A stretch of DNA of 64,000 bases from DATEDA01 sp963744255 (GTDB lineage: Bacteria; Pseudomonadota; Gammaproteobacteria; Burkholderiales; SG8-39): positions 55,297 through 119,296 of the forward strand of contig CAVUSZ010000046.1 in assembly GCA_963744255.1 (NCBI GenBank), written 5' to 3'. Made by a program: the position numbers and the translations under genes. Below the pieces are notes generated by a model. The model had not been told where the DNA came from. It ran no database searches and was given only the letters and a program-made list of their open reading frames with translations. The first letter of the stretch is position 1; each line of letters opens with the position of its first letter. Below are positions 1 to 8,612 of this stretch, piece after piece.

Positions 1-579
1 TGGCCGATCTGGTTCCTGCTCGCCGCGTCGGTGATCGCGGTCGCGCTCATCATCGAGCGGTTCATCGTCCTGCGCCGGGAGCGGATCGCGCCTTCGGGCC
101 TGCTCGACAAGGTCGTCGACGCCTACCGCAGGCAGGGCGTGACCGGACAACTCGTCGACAATCTGTACCGCGACTCGCCGCTCGGGCGCGTCCTCGCGTC
201 GGGCCTGCGCAATCATCGCGCGCCGCGGCCGGTGATGAAGGAGGCGATCGAGGAAGAAGGACGCGCGGTCGCCTACGAGCTCGAGCGTTTCCTCACGACG
301 CTCGGCACGATCGCGACCGCGAGCCCGCTATGGGGGCTCTTCGGCACGGTCGTCGGCATGATCGAGATCTTCGGCTCGCAGACGCCGACCGGCTCGAACC
401 CCGCTGCCCTCGCGCACGGGATCTCGGTCGCGCTGTACAACACCGGCTTTGGTCTCCTGGTCGCGATCCCCGCGCTGATCTTCTTCCGCCACTTCCGCGC
501 CAAGGTCGAGGGTTTCGTGCTCGACATGGAGCAGCAAGCAGCGCGGCTGGTGGACATCGTGCACGGCGACCGGAGCTAG
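1..579 (+). CDS. exbB: MotA/TolQ/ExbB-family proton channel protein (5' partial)
   Basis: The frame is open at base 1, so the N-terminus lies outside the window; 192 codons are visible. The visible part opens with a transmembrane stretch ending VIAVALIIERF. It has two more hydrophobic segments around residues 95-120 and 140-165, with the conserved TASPLWGLFGTVVGMI block typical of ExbB/TolQ. The family forms a proton channel in the inner membrane that, with ExbD/TolR, energises TonB or Tol. The exbD-like gene follows one base after the stop, so the two are surely cotranscribed. ExbB versus TolQ cannot be settled from this part; the lpxK context favours ExbB as commonly annotated in betaproteobacteria. 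Confidence 0.9.
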   Translation, partial: WPIWFLLAASVIAVALIIERFIVLRRERIAPSGLLDKVVDAYRRQGVTGQLVDNLYRDSPLGRVLASGLRNHRAPRPVMKEAIEEEGRAVAYELERFLTTLGTIATASPLWGLFGTVVGMIEIFGSQTPTGSNPAALAHGISVALYNTGFGLLVAIPALIFFRHFRAKVEGFVLDMEQQAARLVDIVHGDRS

Positions 580-580
580 G

Positions 581-997
581 ATGAATTTCCGCGGCGTCCG
601 GAAGGAGGATCCGGAGATCAACCTGATCCCGATGATCGACGTGCTGCTCGTGATCCTGATCTTCCTGATGATCACGACCACGTACTCCAAGTACGCCGAG
701 CTGCAGATCAACCTGCCCGCCGCCGACGCCGAGAAGCAGACCGACCGCCCGAACGAGATCAACATCACTGTGAGTGCCGCGGGTCAGTACACCATCGACC
801 GCAAGCCGGTGTCGTTCAGCAACGTCGCCGCGTTCGGCGACGCGATGCGTGCGGCGGCGTCCGGCCTCAAGGATCCGATCGTGGTCATCAACGCCGATGC
901 CGCCGCGAACCACCAGTCGGTGATCCACGTGATGGAGGCCGCGCGGCTGGCGGGCCTTTCGCACGTTTCCTTCGCCACGCAGACGCAGACGAAGTAG
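581..997 (+). CDS. exbD: ExbD/TolR-family biopolymer transport protein
   Basis: This 138-residue protein has one N-terminal membrane anchor (about residues 14-36, with INLIPMIDVLLVILIFLM). The Asp in that segment is the proton-carrying residue of the family. A periplasmic domain follows. It starts one base after the exbB stop, so the genes are coupled. The product is the partner of the upstream channel protein in energising an outer-membrane process. Length is normal for ExbD. Confidence 0.93.
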   Translation: MNFRGVRKEDPEINLIPMIDVLLVILIFLMITTTYSKYAELQINLPAADAEKQTDRPNEINITVSAAGQYTIDRKPVSFSNVAAFGDAMRAAASGLKDPIVVINADAAANHQSVIHVMEAARLAGLSHVSFATQTQTK

Positions 998-1016
998 CGG
1001 CGGTGTCGCGCGATCC

Positions 1017-2000
1017 GTGGGCGCGAGCTTCCCCGAGCGGCACTGGTATCGCCTGAGCTGGGTCTCGATCCTGCTTGCACCGCTCTCGCTCGTCTTTGGC
1101 GCCGTGGTCGGGGCGCGCCGGTTCGCCTATCGCGCCGGCTGGCGTCGCGTCGAGCGGTTGCCGGTACCGGTCGTGGTGGTCGGGAACCTGGTCGCGGGCG
1201 GCACCGGCAAGACGCCGCTCGTCCTCTGGCTCGTCGAGGCGCTCCGCGCGCGGGGCTTCCGTCCGGCCATCGTGTCCCGTGGCTATCGCGGCGCGAACGA
1301 GCAGCCGTGCGAGGTCCCTGCCGGAGGTGAGCCGGCTCGGCTTGGCGACGAGCCGGTCCTGCTCGCGGAACGCGCGGGCGTGCCGGTGTGGATCGGACGC
1401 GATCGCGCGGCAGCGGCCCGCGCGGCGCTCGCTGCCCATCCTGATCGCGACGTCCTGATCTGCGACGACGGTCTCCAACACTACGCTCTCGAGCGCGACT
1501 TCGAGATCGCAGTCGAGGACGAGCGCGGCTACGGCAACGGCCTGCTGCTGCCGGCGGGCCCGCTCCGCGAGCGCCCGTCGCGGCAGGTCGACGCCACGGT
1601 CGTCAACGGTACCGTCGCGCGCTCCGGCGCGTTCGCGATGAGCCTCGAACCCGCCGGGTTCCGGGAGGTCCGCGACGCGCGCCGCACGATCGGCGCGGAC
1701 GCGCTGCGCCGCAAGCGCCTGCACGCAGTAGCGGGCATCGGGAATCCGGCGCGGTTCTTCGCCATGCTTGCCTCGCTCGGCCTGGCGTTCACGCCGCACG
1801 CCTTCCCCGATCACCATGCGTACCAGCCGGGCGATCTCGAGTTTCCCGATTGCGACGCGGTGCTGATGACCGAGAAGGATGCAGTAAAATGCCGCGCATT
1901 CCCGCGCGACGACCTCTATGCGCTCCGTGTCGAGGCGCGCGTGGACGAGCACCTTGCCGACCTCGTCGCCCTCCGCCTCCATGGACGCCAAGCTCCTTGA
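1017..2000 (+). CDS. lpxK: tetraacyldisaccharide 4'-kinase
   Basis: The 327-residue protein phosphorylates the 4' position of the lipid A disaccharide at the inner membrane. It shows an N-terminal hydrophobic segment (residues 14-33), a P-loop AGGTGKTPL near residues 60-68 and the DDGLQH motif near residue 150, all diagnostic of LpxK. The chosen start is GTG at 1017, which gives the family's usual length (about 330). It overlaps the following Trm112-like gene by 20 bases. Its place next to kdsB fits lipopolysaccharide synthesis. Confidence 0.95.
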   Translation: MGASFPERHWYRLSWVSILLAPLSLVFGAVVGARRFAYRAGWRRVERLPVPVVVVGNLVAGGTGKTPLVLWLVEALRARGFRPAIVSRGYRGANEQPCEVPAGGEPARLGDEPVLLAERAGVPVWIGRDRAAAARAALAAHPDRDVLICDDGLQHYALERDFEIAVEDERGYGNGLLLPAGPLRERPSRQVDATVVNGTVARSGAFAMSLEPAGFREVRDARRTIGADALRRKRLHAVAGIGNPARFFAMLASLGLAFTPHAFPDHHAYQPGDLEFPDCDAVLMTEKDAVKCRAFPRDDLYALRVEARVDEHLADLVALRLHGRQAP

Positions 2001-2163
2001 TATCCTCGTGTGCCCGATCTGCAAGGGTCCGCTTCTCTATCGCAAGCCCGAGCAGGAGCTCGTCTGCAAGGCCGACCGGTTCGCCTTTCCGATCCGCGAG
2101 GGCATTCCGGTGATGCTCGAGGAGGAGGCGCGCAAGCTTGCCGCAACCGAGGAGCTCGACTAG
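1981..2163 (+). CDS. Trm112-family protein (YcaR-like)
   Basis: This 60-residue protein starts with an ATG inside the end of lpxK. It carries the N-terminal motif LLDILVCPICKGPL (a Cys pair) and the REGIPVML block of the Trm112/YcaR family. Small proteins of this family nearly always sit between lpxK and kdsB in proteobacteria. Eukaryotic Trm112 activates methyltransferases; the bacterial role is not settled. Only one CxxC pair is obvious here. Confidence 0.92.
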   Translation: MDAKLLDILVCPICKGPLLYRKPEQELVCKADRFAFPIREGIPVMLEEEARKLAATEELD

Positions 2164-2174
2164 GCACGCGCGCG

Positions 2175-2963
2175 ATGCCGGGCCTGCTCCGCTTCACCGT
2201 CCTGATTCCGGCGCGCTACGCGTCGAGCCGGCTGCCCGGCAAGGCGCTTGTCGACATCGCCGGCAAGCCGATGGTCGTCCACGTCGCCGACCGGGCGCGG
2301 GCCAGCGGCGCCGCCGCGGTGTGGATCGCGACGGACGACGAGCGGATCGCCGCCGCCGCGCGCGACCACGGCTGCGACGCGGTCATGACCCGGGCCGATC
2401 ACCGGTCCGGCACCGACCGGCTCGCCGAGGCGGCCGAGCTACTTGCCCTCACCGACGACGAGCTGGTCGTCAATGTGCAGGGCGACGAGCCGCTGATCCC
2501 GCCCGCTCTGGTCGGGCGCCTCGTGCACACCCTCGCGCAGCGCCCCACCGCGGCGATCGCAACCGCGTGCGTTCCGATCGCCGAGACCGGCGAGTTCCTG
2601 AACCCGAATGCGGTCAAGGTCGTGTGCGACCAGTCAGGCTATGCGTTGTATTTCAGCCGTGCCCCGATCCCCTACGCCCGCGACGCGTTTGCGGGCGGGC
2701 TTGCGCCTGGGGCGCCGCTCCCCGAGGGGTTGCCGGTCTTCCGGCATCTCGGCATCTATGCCTACCGCGCCGCGTTCCTCCGGTCGTACGCGCGCCTGCC
2801 GCCCGCACCGATCGAGAGCTTCGAGGCGCTGGAGCAGCTGCGCGCCGTCTGGCACGGACACCGGATCGCCGTGATTGTCGTCGAGCCCGCCCCACCGCCC
2901 GGCGTCGACACGCCGGAAGACCTCGAGCACACTCGCCGCCTGTTCGCTCGCGGGCCGGTTTGA
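2175..2963 (+). CDS. kdsB: 3-deoxy-manno-octulosonate cytidylyltransferase
   Basis: The 262-residue protein activates KDO as CMP-KDO for lipopolysaccharide core synthesis. The N-terminal nucleotide-binding motif IPARYASSRLPGKAL, the NVQGDEPLIPP metal/nucleotide site and the GIYAYRAAFLR segment are all present. ATG at 2175 is used because it lies directly before the conserved FTVLIPARY start. It is spaced 11 bases from the Trm112-like gene, consistent with one operon with lpxK. Confidence 0.96.
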   Translation: MPGLLRFTVLIPARYASSRLPGKALVDIAGKPMVVHVADRARASGAAAVWIATDDERIAAAARDHGCDAVMTRADHRSGTDRLAEAAELLALTDDELVVNVQGDEPLIPPALVGRLVHTLAQRPTAAIATACVPIAETGEFLNPNAVKVVCDQSGYALYFSRAPIPYARDAFAGGLAPGAPLPEGLPVFRHLGIYAYRAAFLRSYARLPPAPIESFEALEQLRAVWHGHRIAVIVVEPAPPPGVDTPEDLEHTRRLFARGPV

Positions 2964-3038
2964 CCGGCGCCCTGCCGGGGGCTATCGTCGGCAAACGCCG
3001 TCGCGGACGCGCCGCAATAACCACGAGAGGAACGATCC

Positions 3039-3692
3039 ATGCGAGTCATCCTGCTCGGTCCGCCAGGGGCGGGCAAAGGCACGCAGGCCCAGTACATCAC
3101 GGACCGTTTCAAGGTCCCGCAGATCTCGACCGGCGACATGCTGCGCGCCGCGGTAAAGGCCGGTACGCCCCTCGGGCTTGCGGCCAAGAAGGTGATGGAC
3201 GCAGGGCAACTCGTCTCCGACGACATCGTCATCGGCCTCGTGAAGGAGCGCCTGCAGGCGCCGGACAGCGCACGGGGTTACCTCTTCGACGGCTTCCCGC
3301 GCACGGTGCCGCAGGCAGAGGCGATGAGAGCGGCGGGCGTGCCGATCGACTTCGTGCTCGAGATCGACGTGCCGGATGACGAGATCATCGCGCGCATGAG
3401 CGGGCGGCGCGTCCACCCCGCATCCGGGCGCACGTATCACGTGAAGTTCAACCCGCCGCAGACCGCGGACCGGGACGACGTCACCGGCGAGCAGCTCGTG
3501 CAACGCGAAGACGACAAGGCCGAGACTGTGCGCAAGCGGCTCGGCGTCTATCACGCGCAGACGAGGGCGCTGGTCGACTACTACTCGAGGCTCGGCGCGA
3601 GCGGCGACGCGCACGCGCCGAAGTACCGGCGGATCTCGGGCGTCGGCAGCGTCGAAGAGATTCGCGACCGGGCGTTCGCGGCGCTCGCCTGA
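3039..3692 (+). CDS. adk: adenylate kinase
   Basis: The 217-residue enzyme interconverts ATP, ADP and AMP. It has the P-loop GPPGAGKGT at residues 7-15, the DGFPRT motif and a long LID domain that lacks the Cys cluster of zinc-binding versions. An AGGA-type ribosome site (gagaggaacg) lies just before the ATG. It lies 75 bases after kdsB, the usual betaproteobacterial neighbour. Confidence 0.97.
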   Translation: MRVILLGPPGAGKGTQAQYITDRFKVPQISTGDMLRAAVKAGTPLGLAAKKVMDAGQLVSDDIVIGLVKERLQAPDSARGYLFDGFPRTVPQAEAMRAAGVPIDFVLEIDVPDDEIIARMSGRRVHPASGRTYHVKFNPPQTADRDDVTGEQLVQREDDKAETVRKRLGVYHAQTRALVDYYSRLGASGDAHAPKYRRISGVGSVEEIRDRAFAALA

Positions 3693-3713
3693 CGGCGGAC
3701 GGGCACGACAGGC

Positions 3714-3743
3714 TTCAAAGGCCGAGCCGCCGCAGGCTATAAT
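3714..3743 (+). promoter_or_regulatory. candidate sigma-70 promoter of hppA
   Basis: TATAAT at 3738-3743 with TTCAAA at 3714-3719 and an 18-base spacer. It would give a leader of about 80 bases before the hppA ATG. The -35 match is weak. Confidence 0.45.
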
Positions 3744-3829
3744 CGCGCGCTTTTCCAATAGAACCTGGGGCCCGGGGCGCGGTCGTTGCCGGTCCGCCCG
3801 CCCACGCGCGCTCCTCGAAGGGGGACTCC

Positions 3830-6019
3830 ATGACCGTCGCACTCGTCCTCGTGCTCGCCTGCGCGGTGCTCGCTCTGCTCTACGGCATCTACTCGATCTC
3901 GTGGATCGTCGCGCAGCCGGCCGGCAACGAGCGGATGCGCGAGATCGCAGCGGCGATCCAGCAGGGCGCATCGGCCTACCTCAACCGCCAGTACACGACG
4001 ATCGGCATCGTCGGCGTGGTGCTGTTCGTGATCATCGGCGTCATCCCCGCCCTAGGCTGGCCGACAGCGTTCGGCTTCCTGATCGGGGCGGTGCTGTCGG
4101 GCGCCGCGGGCTATATCGGGATGAACGTCTCGGTGCGTGCCAATGTGCGCACCGCGGAGGCGGCACGCAAGGGGCTCGATCAGGCGCTCGCGATCGCGTT
4201 CCGCGGCGGCGCGATCACCGGTCTCCTGGTGGTGGGCCTCGGCCTGCTCGGCGTGGCGGGCTACTTCTGGATCCTGCTGGCGAGCGCGCAGGCCGCCGCC
4301 TCGCTGGTCGAGATCCTGAAACCGCTCATCGGCCTCGGGTTCGGCGGCTCGCTGATCTCGATCTTCGCCCGGCTCGGCGGCGGTATCTTCACCAAGGGCG
4401 CGGACGTCGGTGCCGACCTCGTCGGCAAGGTCGAAGCCGGCATTCCCGAGGACGATCCGCGCAACCCCGCGGTGATCGCCGACAACGTCGGCGACAACGT
4501 CGGCGACTGCGCCGGCATGGCCGCCGACCTGTTCGAGACGTACGCGGTGACGCTGATCGCCACGATGCTCCTCGGCGCGCTGATGGTGAAGACGGAATCG
4601 CTCGCGCCGGTGGTTTATCCGCTCGTCCTCGGCGGCTTCTCGATCATCGCGTCGATCGTCGGAACCTGGTTCGTCAAGGCCAAACCCGGCGACAAGAACG
4701 TGATGCCCGCGCTCTACCGCGGGCTATGGGTAGCAGGCATCCTCGCGCTCATCGCCTTCTACCCGCTCACGGTCTGGATCATGGGCGACGTGCTGGCGAA
4801 GGTGCCGCTCGACGTCGGGGACGGCCGGCAATTCATTCCGCCATGGAAGCTGTGGGGCGCGGGCGTGGTGGGCCTCGCGCTCACCGGATTCATGGTGTGG
4901 ATCACCGAGTACTACACCGGCACGCAGTACAAGCCGGTGAAGCACGTCGCGGAGGCCTCGACGACCGGCCACGCGACCAACATCATCGCCGGCCTCGGCG
5001 TGTCGATGAGGGCCACCGCCTGGCCGGTGCTCGCGGTGTGCGTCGCGATCCTCGCGTCCTACTGGCTCGCGGGGCTGTACGGGATCGCGATCGCGGCGAC
5101 CTCGATGCTGTCGATGACCGGCATCATCGTCGCGCTCGACGCCTACGGCCCGATCACCGACAACGCCGGCGGCATCGCCGAGATGGCGGATCTGCCGGAC
5201 TCGGTCCGCGACATCACCGACCCGCTGGATGCGGTCGGCAACACGACGAAGGCGGTCACCAAGGGTTACGCGATCGGCTCGGCGGGTCTCGCGGCGCTGG
5301 TGCTCTTCGCCGACTACACCCACGCGCTCGAGGCGAAGGGGCAGATGTTCAGCTTCGATCTCTCGAACCACATGGTGATCATCGGCCTCTTCATCGGCGG
5401 CATGGTGCCGTACCTCTTCGGCGCGATGGCCATGGAGGCAGTGGGCCGCGCGGCCGGGGCAGTGGTGCGCGAAGTGCGGCGGCAGTTCAAGGAGATCCCC
5501 GGAATCATGGAGGGGAAGGCGAAACCCGAGTACGGCACCGCGGTCGACATGCTCACGCGCGCGGCGATCAAGGAGATGATCGTCCCGAGCCTGCTGCCGG
5601 TGCTCATCCCGGTCGTCGTGGGGCTCGTGCTCGGCCCGCAGGCGCTCGGCGGCGTGTTGATGGGCACCATCGTCACCGGCCTCTTCGTGGCGATCTCGAT
5701 GACCACCGGCGGCGGCGCGTGGGACAACGCGAAGAAGTACATCGAAGACGGCCACCACGGCGGCAAGGGGTCGGACGCGCACAAGGCCGCGGTCACCGGC
5801 GACACGGTGGGCGATCCGTACAAGGACACCGCGGGTCCGGCGGTGAACCCGCTCATCAAAATCATCAACATCGTTGCGCTGCTCATCGTGCCGCTGATGG
5901 GCGGCACCGAGGCGCCGAAGGCGACTGCTGCGCCGGCCTGCGGTGGCGCCGGTCACAACGCCTGCCGTCGGACGGCCAGTGCGTATCCATTTCGAGACCG
6001 GGAGCACGGCACTCGGTAG
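3830..6019 (+). CDS. hppA: membrane-bound proton-translocating pyrophosphatase (reading frame broken at its 3' end)
   Basis: This inner-membrane pump couples pyrophosphate hydrolysis to ion transport. It is a polytopic protein with the pyrophosphate site DVGADLVGKVEAG near residue 193, followed by DNVGDNVGDCAG, and the second acidic site DNAGGIAEM. GNTTKAVTKG near residue 470 carries the Lys that marks potassium-independent, proton-pumping members. A good ribosome site (gaaggggga) precedes the ATG. The pump proper ends near NIVALLIVPLMGG (about 5905). The frame then enters an Ala/Pro stretch and loses sense to a stop at 6019, while an OmpA-like domain continues in the +1 frame, so a single extra base near 5930-5942 probably splits one fused gene. 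Confidence 0.93.
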   Translation: MTVALVLVLACAVLALLYGIYSISWIVAQPAGNERMREIAAAIQQGASAYLNRQYTTIGIVGVVLFVIIGVIPALGWPTAFGFLIGAVLSGAAGYIGMNVSVRANVRTAEAARKGLDQALAIAFRGGAITGLLVVGLGLLGVAGYFWILLASAQAAASLVEILKPLIGLGFGGSLISIFARLGGGIFTKGADVGADLVGKVEAGIPEDDPRNPAVIADNVGDNVGDCAGMAADLFETYAVTLIATMLLGALMVKTESLAPVVYPLVLGGFSIIASIVGTWFVKAKPGDKNVMPALYRGLWVAGILALIAFYPLTVWIMGDVLAKVPLDVGDGRQFIPPWKLWGAGVVGLALTGFMVWITEYYTGTQYKPVKHVAEASTTGHATNIIAGLGVSMRATAWPVLAVCVAILASYWLAGLYGIAIAATSMLSMTGIIVALDAYGPITDNAGGIAEMADLPDSVRDITDPLDAVGNTTKAVTKGYAIGSAGLAALVLFADYTHALEAKGQMFSFDLSNHMVIIGLFIGGMVPYLFGAMAMEAVGRAAGAVVREVRRQFKEIPGIMEGKAKPEYGTAVDMLTRAAIKEMIVPSLLPVLIPVVVGLVLGPQALGGVLMGTIVTGLFVAISMTTGGGAWDNAKKYIEDGHHGGKGSDAHKAAVTGDTVGDPYKDTAGPAVNPLIKIINIVALLIVPLMGGTEAPKATAAPACGGAGHNACRRTASAYPFRDREHGTR

Positions 6020-6287
6020 CGAAAACCAGAAGATCGTCGCGGCGGTCGCGCAGAAGATGAAGGACATACCCGATCTGAAGGTGGATATCTCCGGGTTTGC
6101 CGACAAGACCGGCAACGTGGAGCAGAACCTCGAGCTTGCTCAACGGCGCGCGACGGCCGTCCGCGACGCGCTCAAAGCCGCGGGGGTCGCGGAAGACCGC
6201 ATGAACATCAGGAAACCGGAGCAGGTGATCCTGGGCGCGGGCCAGGATGCCGAGGGACGCCGCGTCGAAATCGCCGTGGCGAAGTGA
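5943..6287 (+). CDS. OmpA-like peptidoglycan-binding domain, probably the C-terminal part of the pyrophosphatase
   Basis: The frame encodes an Ala/Pro-rich linker followed by an OmpA C-terminal domain: RIHFETGSTAL, KVDISGFADKTG and the LAQRRATAVRDAL helix, the parts that contact diaminopimelate in peptidoglycan. It has no signal peptide or ribosome site of its own and overlaps the end of the hppA frame. Removing one base near 5935 joins the two Ala/Pro linkers smoothly. I therefore read it as the periplasmic tail of a fused HppA-OmpA protein. The alternative is a separate small gene, which I think less likely. Confidence 0.75.
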   Translation: MAPVTTPAVGRPVRIHFETGSTALGSENQKIVAAVAQKMKDIPDLKVDISGFADKTGNVEQNLELAQRRATAVRDALKAAGVAEDRMNIRKPEQVILGAGQDAEGRRVEIAVAK

Positions 6288-8035
6288 TCCGCGAACGCGC
6301 TTCCGTACGCTCGACGAGGGCAGCCTTCTGGCTGCCCTTGTTTTTTGCGGCGTCGGTGGCTTTCGCCCAGCCGGCGCCGGAGGCGGCGTCCGGACGGACG
6401 CCGAAGGAGCCCGCGGTCGGCAGCCGCTTCATGGCGGTCGCCGCGCACCCCCTCGCAGTCGACGCCGGCTACGAGATCCTGAAACGCGGCGGCAGCGCGA
6501 TCGATGCCGCGGTCGCGATGCAGTTCGTGCTCGGGCTGGTCGAGCCGCAATCCTCCGGGATCGGCGGCGGCGGCTTCATCCTGCACTACTCGGCGGCCGA
6601 CAAGCGCGTGCGCGCCTATGACGGCCGGGAGACCGCGCCCGCCACGGCGCGACCGGAGCGCTTCATCGGCCTCTTCGGACGGCCGCTGGGATTCATGGAG
6701 GCGGTGCTCTCGGGCCGGGCGGTCGGCGTGCCCGGCACTGTTGCCGTGCTCGAGCTTGCCCACCGCAACCACGGCCGGCTCCAATGGAGCGAGCTCGCGG
6801 AGCCGGCGATCGGTCTTGCCGAGAGCGGGTTCCCGGTCTCGCCGCGCCTGCACGCGCTGCTCGCGTGGGATCGGTTCCTCCGCCGTGATCCGTATGCTGC
6901 GCGCTACTTCTACGAGCCCGAGGGCAAGGCGAGACCGGTCGGAGCGATCCTCCGCAACCCCGAGTATGCCGCGGTGCTGCGCGAGATCGCTGCCGGCGGC
7001 TCGCAGGCCTTCTATCGCGGCCAGATCGCGCGTGACATCGTGGCCGCGATGCAGAGACATCCGGTCGAGCCGGGGAATCTCGCGCTCGCCGACCTCGAGC
7101 GCTACGCGGCGAAGGAGCGCGAACCGGTCTGCGGCGCGTTTCGCTCCTACCGCGTGTGCGGCATGCCGCCGCCGAGCGCCGGCGGCATCGCAGTGCTGCA
7201 GATGCTCGGCATCCTCGAACGGCTCCCGAAGACCGCTTACGCGCGCGACCCGCTGGCAGCGGTGCATTTCTTCGCCGAGGCGGGCCGGCTCGCGTACGCC
7301 GATCGGGACCGCTACGTCGCCGACCCCGACTTCGTCGATGTGCCGGTCGCGGGGCTCCTTGCCGCCGACTACCTCGCGGAGCGGGCGGCGCTCATCGCGG
7401 CCGACCGCTCGCTGGGCCGTGCGCGGGCCGGACAGCCGCGCGGCGCGCAGTCCGCAGCGCGCGACGGCGCCGTGCTCGAGCTCCAGGCGACGACGCATTT
7501 CTCGGTCGTCGACGCGGACGGAAACGCGGTGGCGGCCACCTCGAGCATCGAGTTCGCGTTCGGCAATCACCGGTTCGTGCGCGGATTTCTCCTCAACAAC
7601 CAGCTCACCGACTTCGCCTTCCGCCCCGAGCATGACGGCGCGCCGATCGCGAACCGCGTCGAGGGCGGGAAGCGGCCGCGCAGCTCGATGTCGCCGACGC
7701 TGGTCTTCGACGCCGACGGGCGGCTCGCGCTGGTCGCCGGCTCGCCGGGCGGGCACTCGATCATCAACTACGTCGCGCGGGTCGTGGTGGCGGCGCTCGA
7801 CTGGGAGATGCGGCTGCAGGAGGCGCTCGACGCGCCGCACTTCGGCAGCCGCAACGGCCCGACCGAGATCGAGAGCGGGACCTCGGCGGAGCGCCTGCGC
7901 GCGGGCCTCAGCGCGCTCGGCCACGAAGTTCGCGCGCACGAGATGACGAGCGGCGTGCACGCTATCCGGCGCGTGGGTGAACAGTGGATCGGCGCCGCCG
8001 ACCCGCGCCGCGACGGTATCGCGCGCGGCGAATGA
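6284..8035 (+). CDS. ggt: gamma-glutamyltransferase (gamma-glutamyltranspeptidase), secreted
   Basis: The 583-residue precursor cleaves and transfers gamma-glutamyl groups, as from glutathione, in the periplasm. A signal peptide (about residues 10-29, ending VAFAQ) is followed by the large subunit with GGSAIDAAVA and GIGGGGF. The self-processing Thr lies in ATTHFSVVD near residue 404. RPRSSMSPT and GSPGGHSII follow, as in all Ggt enzymes. The start is GTG at 6284, overlapping the OmpA-domain stop. A strong terminator-like hairpin lies inside the signal-peptide codons. Confidence 0.93.
   Translation: MIRERASVRSTRAAFWLPLFFAASVAFAQPAPEAASGRTPKEPAVGSRFMAVAAHPLAVDAGYEILKRGGSAIDAAVAMQFVLGLVEPQSSGIGGGGFILHYSAADKRVRAYDGRETAPATARPERFIGLFGRPLGFMEAVLSGRAVGVPGTVAVLELAHRNHGRLQWSELAEPAIGLAESGFPVSPRLHALLAWDRFLRRDPYAARYFYEPEGKARPVGAILRNPEYAAVLREIAAGGSQAFYRGQIARDIVAAMQRHPVEPGNLALADLERYAAKEREPVCGAFRSYRVCGMPPPSAGGIAVLQMLGILERLPKTAYARDPLAAVHFFAEAGRLAYADRDRYVADPDFVDVPVAGLLAADYLAERAALIAADRSLGRARAGQPRGAQSAARDGAVLELQATTHFSVVDADGNAVAATSSIEFAFGNHRFVRGFLLNNQLTDFAFRPEHDGAPIANRVEGGKRPRSSMSPTLVFDADGRLALVAGSPGGHSIINYVARVVVAALDWEMRLQEALDAPHFGSRNGPTEIESGTSAERLRAGLSALGHEVRAHEMTSGVHAIRRVGEQWIGAADPRRDGIARGE
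6318..6346 (+). terminator. intrinsic-terminator-like hairpin inside the ggt signal-peptide codons
   Basis: GGGCAGCC (6318-6325), loop TTCT, then GGCTGCCC (6330-6337), a perfect 8-bp G+C stem followed by TTGTTTTTT. It lies 31 bases after the OmpA-domain stop and within the first 21 codons of ggt, so it could end hppA transcripts, attenuate ggt, or both. Confidence 0.7.
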
Positions 8036-8069
8036 ACACTTCCAGGGTTTCTCGCCGAGCTGAAGCGTC

Positions 8070-8612
8070 CTACCGTTTCAATAGCGACGCGCGCAGGTCG
8101 GCGAGCTCGCGGTATAGCGGCACCAGCGCCTTGAGGTTCGCCGCCGGGTTCGCGCCGCTCGGGTTGGGCGTGACGAATATGCGCGCCGTGCCTATGCGCT
8201 CGGGCTGCAGGCCGAGCGATATTCTCGCCCGCGGCGTATCCAGGTGCTCGAGGAAAACACGGTACGCGCTCGTGCCCTGGAACCAGGCGATCTCCGGGCG
8301 GTGGCGGCGGAGCTTCCGCTCGAGCAGGCGCGCCCCCCGTGCGTAGTCGGCGGCGGTCAGCTCGTCGGCGCGGGCCGTCGCCCGCTTCACCACGTCGGTG
8401 AAGCCGATCCGGTGGACGCGGAAGAGGCGCTTCACCGAGGCAGGCGACGGCGCGAGCAGCTCGGGTATCAGCCCGGAGGCGTTCAGTGCCGGCCAGAACC
8501 GGTTACCGGGTCGAGCGAAGTTGAACCCCCGCTCTACCGAGTAGAGCGACGGATTGATCCCGATCGAGACGATGTCGAGCCCCGGTGCGAGATAGTCGGG
8601 TAGCGTCCTCAC
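8070..8612 (-). CDS. mug: mismatch-specific uracil/thymine DNA glycosylase (Mug/TDG family)
   Basis: The protein (about 180 residues) removes uracil or thymine mispaired with guanine. The catalytic-site motif GINPSLYS near residue 17, then GNRFWPALN and the second motif NPSGAN, identify the Mug/TDG family. The GTG start at 8612 overlaps the miaA stop in a GTGA junction, implying translational coupling in a mutL-miaA-mug operon. A longer frame reading into the miaA region is only an out-of-frame extension. Confidence 0.88.
   Translation of the reverse strand: MRTLPDYLAPGLDIVSIGINPSLYSVERGFNFARPGNRFWPALNASGLIPELLAPSPASVKRLFRVHRIGFTDVVKRATARADELTAADYARGARLLERKLRRHRPEIAWFQGTSAYRVFLEHLDTPRARISLGLQPERIGTARIFVTPNPSGANPAANLKALVPLYRELADLRASLLKR

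Noticed and set aside
3901..6060. A 719-codon plus-strand frame across the pyrophosphatase gene
   Set aside because: It is Arg-rich without domains and is a +2 shadow of hppA, as expected in G+C-rich DNA.
6140..7960. A 606-codon minus-strand frame opposite ggt
   Set aside because: Antisense shadow; the ggt frame has clear catalytic motifs and a signal peptide.
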